Shown one piece after another: positions 5,608 to 10,448 of a stretch of 10,448 nucleotides of DNA (position 1 is its first letter; the number at the start of each line of letters is the position of its first letter). Location: NCBI RefSeq assembly GCF_000966975.1, contig NZ_JZWV01000574.1, positions 1-10,448 of the forward strand, written 5' to 3'. The DNA comes from Streptomyces katrae. GTDB taxonomy: Bacteria; Actinomycetota; Actinomycetes; Streptomycetales; Streptomycetaceae. The translations under genes were made by a program, and so were the position numbers. The notes beneath the pieces are model-generated. The model searched no databases, was not told the DNA's origin, and was given only the letters and a program-made list of their open reading frames with translations.

Positions 5608-6360
5608 ATGACCGAGATGGAGATCGTCGCCGAACGGGGCGAATGGCGGAGCGAGTTCGAAGAGCGGCTGCTGGCCGCCTACCGGGGCGCGGGGTGCCCG
5701 GAGCCGTTGGCGCGGGCCCTGCGGGAGCGGGCCGTGAAAGGCATCGAGGACTGGACGGTGGCCACGGACGGCACGGGGTGGGTCGCCGTCGGGGTGGCCG
5801 ACGAGGACGGGGTGGGCGTGGGGCGGATCCACGACCTGACGGCGGCGCGGGGACGCGCCTGGGCCGAGCGGTGGTGTGCGGAGCAGGGGGCCGAGCGGGT
5901 CGTCGTCCGGCTCACCGGCGGGGCGGGGGCCTTCGCCGACTATCCGGTACGGGGGCAGAACCGGATGCGGATAGGCGACATCGTCCGGGCCGGGGCCCTG
6001 ACCCCGCAGCAGGCGAAGGAGAAGTCCGACCGGGACTTCGCCGAGCACCTCCCCCAGGGCTACCTGACGCCGGGGCACGCCTTCTACGCGCTGGAGGCCG
6101 GTGGCGAGGTGGTCGGCAGCGGCTGGGTGAACCACGGCTTCCTGCCGGGCGTCACCTTCGGGTTCTCCCTCGAGGTGTACGAGGAGCACCGCGGGCGGGG
6201 TTACGGCCGGGCCGCGATGGCCGTGGGCGAGTGGGCCGCCCGGGAGGGCGGTGACGAGGTGCTGATGTTCAACGTCTTCGGCGGCAACGAGGTCGCGATG
6301 AGCCTGTACGACAGCACGGGTTTCACGGTGGTGGAGGAGTTCCGCTCCATCAGCCTCTGA
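5608..6360 (+). CDS. GNAT-family N-acetyltransferase, 250 aa
   Basis: GNAT enzymes move an acetyl group from acetyl-CoA to an amine. The C-terminal half carries the fold: FYALEAGGEVVGSGWVNHG (strands 2-3), FGFSLEVYEEHRGRGYGRAAM with the acetyl-CoA pyrophosphate loop (RGRGYG), and a final FNVFGGNEVAMSLYDSTGF typical of GNAT helix 4 and strand 7. The N-terminal 130 residues are acidic/basic and may be a degenerate GNAT half or a substrate domain. The length of 250 aa fits two-part GNATs rather than the minimal 150-aa form. ATG 5608 is chosen because of the leaderless promoter; the ATG at 5614 is also possible. The gene converges with the permease gene over a shared hairpin. The substrate is unknown. 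Confidence 0.85.
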   Translation: MTEMEIVAERGEWRSEFEERLLAAYRGAGCPEPLARALRERAVKGIEDWTVATDGTGWVAVGVADEDGVGVGRIHDLTAARGRAWAERWCAEQGAERVVVRLTGGAGAFADYPVRGQNRMRIGDIVRAGALTPQQAKEKSDRDFAEHLPQGYLTPGHAFYALEAGGEVVGSGWVNHGFLPGVTFGFSLEVYEEHRGRGYGRAAMAVGEWAAREGGDEVLMFNVFGGNEVAMSLYDSTGFTVVEEFRSISL

Positions 6361-6376
6361 CGGACCGGCGCGCGGT

Positions 6377-6418
6377 CAAGGGCACGGGCAAGGGCACGGG
6401 GCCCGTGCCCCGTGCCCT
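6377..6418. terminator. Bidirectional hairpin terminator built from direct and inverted repeats
   Basis: A 12-nt unit caagggcacggg occurs twice in tandem (6377-6388 and 6389-6400), followed by complementary copies. AGGGCACGGG at 6379-6388 pairs with CCCGTGCCCT at 6409-6418, and inner bases can pair too. It lies between converging genes and overlaps the last bases of the permease gene, so it could stop transcription from both sides. Confidence 0.7.
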
Positions 6419-7862
6419 ACTCGGGCAGGCCCCCGCTGCCGGGCGTGCCCGTGGGCCGGGCCAGCCGGGAGTGGTGGTAGGAGTAGCCGAAGTAGATGAC
6501 GAGACCGATGAGGAACCAGACCACGAAGCGGATCCAGGTCTCCACGCGCAGGTAGGTGATGAGCCAGATCGAGGCGATGACGCCGACGGCGGGCAGGAAG
6601 GGCATCAGGGGGGTGCGGAAGGTGCGGGGCAGTTCGGGGCGCCGGTAGCGCAGCACGATGACGGAGGTGCAGACGACCGCGAAGGCGAGCAGGATGCCGA
6701 TGTTGGTGAGTTCCGCCGCCTCGCCGATCGGTACGAAGCCCGCGATGACCGCCGAGGCGACGCCGACGATCCAGGTGACGCGGGTGGGGACGTGCCGGGT
6801 CGGGTGGGTCTTGGCGAACCAGCGCGGGAGCAGTCCGTCACGGCTCATCGAGAACCACACGCGGGTCACGCCGAGCATGAACGTGAACATCACGGTGAGG
6901 ATGCCGATGATGGCGCCGACGGCGATGACGTCGGCGACCACGGGCAGTCCTGCCGCCTTGAAGGCGCTGGAGAAGCCGCTCTCGGGGTCGATGTCGGTGT
7001 ACTTCTGCATGCCCGTCAGGACCAGGCAGGCGAGGACGTACAGGACCATGGCGATGGCGAGCGAGTAGATGATCGCCCGGGGCATGTGCCGCTGTGCGTC
7101 CTTGGACTCCTCCGCCGCCGTGCTCATGGCGTCGTAGCCGAAGACGGCGAAGAAGACGGTGGCCGCGCCGGTGAAGGCTCCGCCCACCCCGAAGGGGAAG
7201 AAGGGGGTGTAGTTGTCGGAATTGATGTGGAAGAAGCCGACGATGATGACCAGCAGCACCACCAGCACCTTCAGGCCGACCACGACCGTCTCGAAGCGAG
7301 CCGCGTTCTTGATGCCGAGGTTGAGCAGGTAGGCGGTGAACAGGCACAGGACGGCTGCGATGAGGTCGAAGCGGTGGCCTTCGCCGGTGCCGGGGGCGCC
7401 GAGCATCCAGGTGGGCAGGGAGGCTCCGGTCTCCTCCAGGAGGAAGTTGAAGTACCCGGAGATGCCGATGGCGACCACGGCCACGATGGCCGTGTACTCC
7501 AGCAGCAGGTCCCATCCGATGAACCAGCCGGCGATTTCGCCGAGCACCGCGTATCCGTAGGTGTAGGCGGAGCCGGCCTTGGGGATCAGGCCGGCGAACT
7601 CCGCGTAGGAGAACGCGGCCGCGGCACTGGCGATGCCGGCGATGAGGAAGGAGACGAGTACGGCCGGTCCCGCGACCTGGTTGGCGACCGTGCCGGCCAG
7701 GGTGAAGATGCCGGCGCCGATGATGCCGCCGACGCCGATGGCCGTGAGCTGCAACAGGCCGAGGGTGCGGGTGAGACGCTCGCTGGGGGCGCCTTCGGGC
7801 TCCTCGATGTGCTCGATCGGCTTGCGACGGAATGCGCCCCGCCCTGACCACACGGTGGTCAT
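6417..7862 (-). CDS. APC-superfamily amino acid permease (cationic amino acid transporter-like)
   Basis: The 481-aa integral membrane protein has about 12 hydrophobic segments and a cytoplasmic N-terminus rich in charged residues. GVGGIIGAGIFTLAG (43-57, first membrane helix) is the substrate-binding signature of the APC superfamily. AFSYAEFAGLIPKAGSAYTYGY and the loop GYDAMSTAAEESKDAQRHMPRAI are typical of the cationic amino acid transporter branch (YfnA/CAT type), which takes up amino acids with protons. The length is normal for bacterial members. ATG 7862 is preceded by GAGAGG at 8 nt and GGAG nearer. The gene lies downstream of uppP on the same strand but a terminator hairpin separates them, so it probably has its own promoter in 7863-7944. 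The exact substrate cannot be read from the sequence. Confidence 0.9.
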   Translation of the reverse strand: MTTVWSGRGAFRRKPIEHIEEPEGAPSERLTRTLGLLQLTAIGVGGIIGAGIFTLAGTVANQVAGPAVLVSFLIAGIASAAAAFSYAEFAGLIPKAGSAYTYGYAVLGEIAGWFIGWDLLLEYTAIVAVVAIGISGYFNFLLEETGASLPTWMLGAPGTGEGHRFDLIAAVLCLFTAYLLNLGIKNAARFETVVVGLKVLVVLLVIIVGFFHINSDNYTPFFPFGVGGAFTGAATVFFAVFGYDAMSTAAEESKDAQRHMPRAIIYSLAIAMVLYVLACLVLTGMQKYTDIDPESGFSSAFKAAGLPVVADVIAVGAIIGILTVMFTFMLGVTRVWFSMSRDGLLPRWFAKTHPTRHVPTRVTWIVGVASAVIAGFVPIGEAAELTNIGILLAFAVVCTSVIVLRYRRPELPRTFRTPLMPFLPAVGVIASIWLITYLRVETWIRFVVWFLIGLVIYFGYSYHHSRLARPTGTPGSGGLPE

Positions 7863-7944
7863 GCTCCGTTCCTCTCCGCCGGGGATGACGAGCGCACATC
7901 ATCTCGGAACCGGCGCCGTTGCGGAACTAGGCGCTCCGACCAGG

Positions 7945-7973
7945 CGCCCCCGGCTGCGAGGCGGCCGGGGGCG
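7945..7973 (-). terminator. Hairpin terminator of uppP
   Basis: CGCCCCCGGC (7945-7954) and GCCGGGGGCG (7964-7973) form a perfect 10-bp stem with a 9-nt loop, about 30 nt past the uppP stop on the minus strand. There is no T-run. It would separate uppP from the permease gene. Confidence 0.75.
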
Positions 7974-8004
7974 GTGAGGGGGATGGTGCTTCGGGTGCTG
8001 AGGC

Positions 8005-8841
8005 TCAGGCGGTCAGGACGCCCGTGCCGAGGAGGCCGAAGAGGAGCAGGCCGACGACGATGCGGTAGACGACGAAGGCGTTGAAGGAGTGCTTGGCGAC
8101 GTACTTCAGCAGCCAGGCGATCGAGGCGTAGGCGACGACGAAGGACACGACGGTGCCGACGATCAGCGGGAGGGTGTCCACGCCGGCCCCGAGGGCGTCC
8201 TTGAGCTCGTAGAGGCCGGCGCCGGTCAGTGCCGGAATGCCGAGGAAGAAGGAGAGGCGGGTGGCCGCGACGCGTTCCAGGTCCAGGATCAGGCCGGTGG
8301 ACATGGTGGCGCCGGAGCGGGAGAAGCCGGGGAAGAGCAGGGCGAGGATCTGCGAGGAGCCGACCAGCATGGCGTCCTTGAGGGAGGTGTCGTCCTCGCC
8401 CCGCTTGTGGCGGCCCATCTGGTCGGCGGCCCACATCAGGCCGCTGCCGACGATGAGCGAGCCGGCGACCACCCACAGGGAGGCCAGCGGTCCTTCGATG
8501 AGGGGCTTGGCGGCGAGGCCGACGACGACGATCGGGATGGTGGCGTAGATGACCCACCAGGCGAACTTGTAGTCGTGGTGGTAGCGCTCCTCGCGGTTGG
8601 CCAGCCCCCGCCCCCAGGCGGTGACGATCCGCGCGATGTCCTTGGAGAAGTAGGTCAGGACGGCCGCGATGGCGCCGACCTGGATCACGGCGGTGAACGC
8701 GACGACGGACTTGTCGTCGACGGGGATGCCCATCAGCCCTTCGGTGATCTTGAGGTGGCCGGTGGAGGAGACCGGCAGGAACTCCGTCACCCCCTCCACG
8801 ACACCCAGGACTACGGCCTGGCCCACACTGATCGCGCTCAC
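8005..8841 (-). CDS. uppP: Undecaprenyl-diphosphate phosphatase (UppP/BacA)
   Basis: UppP removes one phosphate from undecaprenyl diphosphate at the membrane, recycling the lipid carrier for peptidoglycan and other wall polymers; extra copies raise bacitracin tolerance. The 278-aa protein has the normal length and several membrane helices. Both family motifs are intact: EGVTEFLPVSSTGHL at 16-30, with Glu16, Glu20 and His29, and PGFSRSGATM at 171-180, with Arg175. The start is GTG 8841, with AAGG 3-4 nt upstream. A hairpin and a perfect 36-bp palindrome lie upstream, and a BlaI-type repressor gene is divergent from the same region, suggesting repression by that protein. The gene appears intact although its likely regulators are broken. 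Confidence 0.97.
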   Translation of the reverse strand: MSAISVGQAVVLGVVEGVTEFLPVSSTGHLKITEGLMGIPVDDKSVVAFTAVIQVGAIAAVLTYFSKDIARIVTAWGRGLANREERYHHDYKFAWWVIYATIPIVVVGLAAKPLIEGPLASLWVVAGSLIVGSGLMWAADQMGRHKRGEDDTSLKDAMLVGSSQILALLFPGFSRSGATMSTGLILDLERVAATRLSFFLGIPALTGAGLYELKDALGAGVDTLPLIVGTVVSFVVAYASIAWLLKYVAKHSFNAFVVYRIVVGLLLFGLLGTGVLTA

Positions 8842-8883
8842 GTGCCTTCACCTTCGGTTGGGTTGAACGGGGCATCGGGCATC

Positions 8884-8908
8884 CTGTCCGGACGCACGCG
8901 ACGGACAG
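8884..8908 (-). promoter_or_regulatory. Leader hairpin upstream of uppP
   Basis: CTGTCCG (8884-8890) and CGGACAG (8902-8908) pair around an 11-nt loop. It lies 43 nt before the uppP start and overlaps the outer edge of the large palindrome by three bases. It may be a second operator or an RNA structure in the uppP leader. Confidence 0.4.
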
Positions 8909-8941
8909 AGTAACTTCTATTCGCGAATAGAAGTTACTCTG
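8906..8941. promoter_or_regulatory. Perfect 36-bp palindrome, probable operator shared by uppP and blaI-like gene
   Basis: The arm CAGAGTAACTTCTATTCG (8906-8923) is exactly mirrored by 8924-8941 with no spacer. It is AT-rich in very GC-rich DNA and sits in the only gap between the divergent uppP and blaI-type genes, 31 nt before the repressor start. BlaI/MecI repressors bind dyads as dimers and usually repress their own operon, so an operator is the simplest reading. The symmetry means either strand could present the same promoter-like bases. The sequence does not obviously match the TACA/TGTA dyads of staphylococcal BlaI sites. Confidence 0.75.
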
Positions 8942-8972
8942 GACCACGAGCGAAGGACGGAAGGAGGCGGCG

Positions 8973-9366
8973 GTGGGCACGCGCGAAGAGCCGGCGGGCC
9001 GGGGCAGCGGCGCACGGCGGGCGAACGGGGCCCTGGAGAAGGAGGTCATCACCGTCCTGCACGCCGCGGACCGGGCCCTCACCCCCGGCGAGGTGGCCGG
9101 GCGGCTCACCGCCGCCCCCGCCCACACCACGGTGGCCACCAACCACCCTGGCCCGGCTGCAGGCGCGCGGCGTCCTGCAGCGCACCCCGCGCGGGCGCAG
9201 CTACGCCTACGCGCCGGTCACCGACGAGCCGGGGCTCACCGCGCGGCAGATGTACCGGGTCATGGAGGGCGGCAGCGACCGCGCCTCGGTCCTGACCCGT
9301 TTCGTCGACGAGCTGTCCGACGACGACGAGGACCTACTGCGCCGCCTGCTGGGTCCCGAGGGATAG
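8973..9366 (+). pseudogene. BlaI/MecI-type winged-helix repressor, frameshifted by a 4-bp duplication
   Basis: Members of this family bind operator dyads as dimers and are cleaved after a partner M56 protease senses wall stress. GTG 8973 follows AAGGAGG (8961-8967) by 5 nt. The first frame gives NGALEKEVITVLHAADRALT, then PGEVAGRL and AHTTVAT, the start of the recognition helix. The frame then goes wrong. Removing one ACCA from the tandem ACCAACCA at 9138-9145 restores TTVATTLARLQARGVLQRTP, then RGRSYAYAPVTDEPGLTARQMYRVM to a TAG at 9364, giving 129 aa, the usual family length. Uncorrected, the product has a normal first 55 residues and then Arg-rich nonsense, so it should not bind DNA. The M56 gene follows 16 nt later, the standard gene order for this system. 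Confidence 0.88.
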
Positions 9367-9382
9367 GGAGCCGTCTCCGGCG

Positions 9383-10316
9383 ATGCACCTGGCCGTCTAC
9401 CTCCCCCTCCTCTTCCCCGCGCTGGCGGGGCTGTGCGCCGAACCGCTGGCCCGCCGGCTGGAGCCGCGTCTGGCGACCTGGCTGCTGACCGCGGCCGGCC
9501 TCCTGCTGGCCGCTTCCAGCACGCTGGTCCTGGGCCTGCTCGCGCTGGCCGGGCTGGTGCGCATTCCCCTGGTCGACGCCCTCAAGGGCTACTCGCCCGA
9601 GGTGATCGCCCGGCAGGACCCTGCCGCGTGGCCGGCCGCGCTCGCGGGCGCCGTCCTGCTGGCCCTCGGCCGTCCTGGCCGCGGTCCGGCTGGCGGCGCG
9701 GCGGGCCGGCGCCCTGTGGTCCGCGGCCCTGGAGGCGGCCTGCCTGCCCGGCCCCGGCCCGGTCGTCGTCACCGACGACCCCGGCGCGGACGCGTACGCC
9801 ATGCCCGGGCTGCCCGGGCGGATCGTCATCTCCCACGGCATGCTCGACGCCCTCGACGCGGCGGGGCGGGAGATCCTCCTCAGCCACGAGCGCGCCCACC
9901 TGCGCCACCACCACTACGCGTTCGTCTCCCTCGCGCAGCTGGCCGCCGCCGCCAACCCGCTCCTGCGGCCGCTGGCCCGGGCCGTGACCTACACCGTCGA
10001 ACGGTGGGCCGACGAACACGCCGCCCGGCGGAGCGGGAACCGCCGTGCCGTCGCCGAGACCGTCGCCCGGGCCGCCGTCGCCGCCAAGCGCAGCCGCGCC
10101 CGCAGCCGCGTCCCGGCCGCAGCCCTCGGCATCCTCGGCCGCCGTCCCGGGCCCGGCATGGTCCCCCGGCGCGTCGCCGCCCTCCTGGCTCCCCCGCCCC
10201 AGAGCCCGCCCCTGCTGCTCGCCGCGGCCGCGGCGCTGCTGGCGGCGACCGGTGTGTGCGCGCTCGATGCGGCGTACGACCTGCACCGCTTCCTGGAACT
10301 CGCGCACGTCCGCTGA
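9383..10316 (+). pseudogene. BlaR1-like M56 membrane metalloprotease, frameshifted
   Basis: M56 proteins are membrane zinc proteases that cut BlaI-type repressors. From ATG 9383 the first frame gives two or three membrane helices (HLAVYLPLLFPALAGLCA; WLLTAAGLLLAASSTLVLGL; PAALAGAVLLAL). It breaks near 9667. The other frame resumes with VLAAVRLAARRA and continues to TGA at 10314. That part holds GRIVISHGMLDAL, the zinc motif HERAH (about His168-His172 after repair), and ERWADEHA with Glu206 as the likely third ligand, then a last hydrophobic segment near residue 290. One extra base (C at 9667), or loss of two bases from a CGCG, would explain the shift. The repaired protein is about 310 aa and has no penicillin-binding sensor domain, unlike staphylococcal BlaR1, as in many actinobacterial M56 proteins. 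A GGGAG lies about 12 nt before the ATG. Confidence 0.85.
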
Positions 10317-10331
10317 ACCGGGGCGGACCCT

Positions 10332-10337
10332 TACCGT
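10332..10337 (+). promoter_or_regulatory. -10 element for a leaderless GNAT transcript
   Basis: TACCGT is followed by exactly 6 nt and the ATG at 10344, the same geometry as at 5596-5608, and there is no ribosome-binding site. It lies only 15 nt after the M56 stop, so this gene probably has its own promoter. Confidence 0.5.
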
Positions 10338-10343
10338 GTCCCC

Positions 10344-10448
10344 ATGAAGATCATCGACCTGGAACCCGGCGACCCGCGGCTCATCACCGACCTGCTGCCC
10401 GTCCTGCGCGAACTGCGGCCGCACCTCACCCCCGCCCTCTTCGAGGAG
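10344..10448 (+). CDS. GNAT-family acetyltransferase, N-terminal 35 codons (3' end outside window)
   Basis: The visible start reads MKIIDLEPGDPRLITDLLPV then LRELRPHLTPALFEE. A beta strand followed by a helix with the L-R-E-L-R-P-H-L-T pattern is characteristic of the N-terminus of one group of bacterial GNAT acetyltransferases. The acetyl-CoA-binding part is outside the window, so the assignment rests on this opening alone. The start is fixed by the leaderless promoter geometry. No link in function to the BlaI/M56 pair is evident. Confidence 0.65.
   Translation, partial: MKIIDLEPGDPRLITDLLPVLRELRPHLTPALFEE

Noticed and set aside
6405..7847. Plus-strand 480-codon open frame rich in Asp, Glu and Gly
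   Set aside because: It is the antisense of the amino acid permease; hydrophobic codons read backwards give acidic repeats. No domain is visible.
7859..9142. Minus-strand 427-codon open frame spanning uppP and the palindrome region
   Set aside because: Out-of-frame reading of uppP, Arg/Pro-rich, with no family resemblance; it also crosses the probable operator.
8973..10316. Programmed frameshifting as the reason for the BlaI and M56 frame changes
   Set aside because: Neither site has a slippery heptamer with a downstream structure, and the repressor change is explained exactly by a tandem ACCA duplication.

Overview
The window is very GC-rich DNA, with codon third positions almost always G or C. 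It carries a chaplin, a surface protein of spore-forming filamentous actinomycetes, and several starts that look leaderless. Together these point to Streptomyces or a very close relative. No tRNA, rRNA, CRISPR array or transposase was seen.

Left part (1-2937, minus strand). This looks like the edge of an aromatic-metabolism or secondary-metabolite locus. A gene related to p-hydroxybenzoate hydroxylase (pobA type) is broken by an internal deletion of about 70 nt with a frameshift. Next comes an O-methyltransferase that leaves the window and carries an unusual N-terminal region resembling a vicinal-oxygen-chelate (VOC) domain. A 67-codon gene of unknown function lies upstream.

Middle part (3154-6360, plus strand). 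Three consecutive genes encode exported proteins: a GH26-like glycoside hydrolase, a small NlpC/P60 endopeptidase with a TTG start, and a short chaplin. They suggest work on the cell wall and aerial surface, although spacing argues for separate transcripts. A GNAT acetyltransferase with a leaderless start follows.

Right part (6417-8841, minus strand). An APC-superfamily amino acid permease converges on the GNAT gene over a shared hairpin terminator. Upstream of it is uppP, encoding undecaprenyl-diphosphate phosphatase, which recycles the lipid carrier of peptidoglycan synthesis.

Far right (8906-10448). A perfect 36-bp palindrome, AT-rich for this DNA, lies between uppP and a divergent BlaI-type repressor gene. 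That gene is followed by a BlaR1-like M56 metalloprotease gene. This is the most interesting part: it looks like a BlaI/M56 switch placed to control lipid-carrier recycling. Both regulatory genes are frameshifted in this sequence. The repressor lesion is an exact tandem duplication of ACCA inside the predicted DNA-recognition helix. A second, partial GNAT gene with a leaderless start ends the window.

Three disrupted genes in 10 kb mean either real decay of accessory genes or indel errors in the assembly. The ACCA duplication and the roughly 70-nt deletion look more like real mutations; the single-site lesion in the M56 gene could be either.
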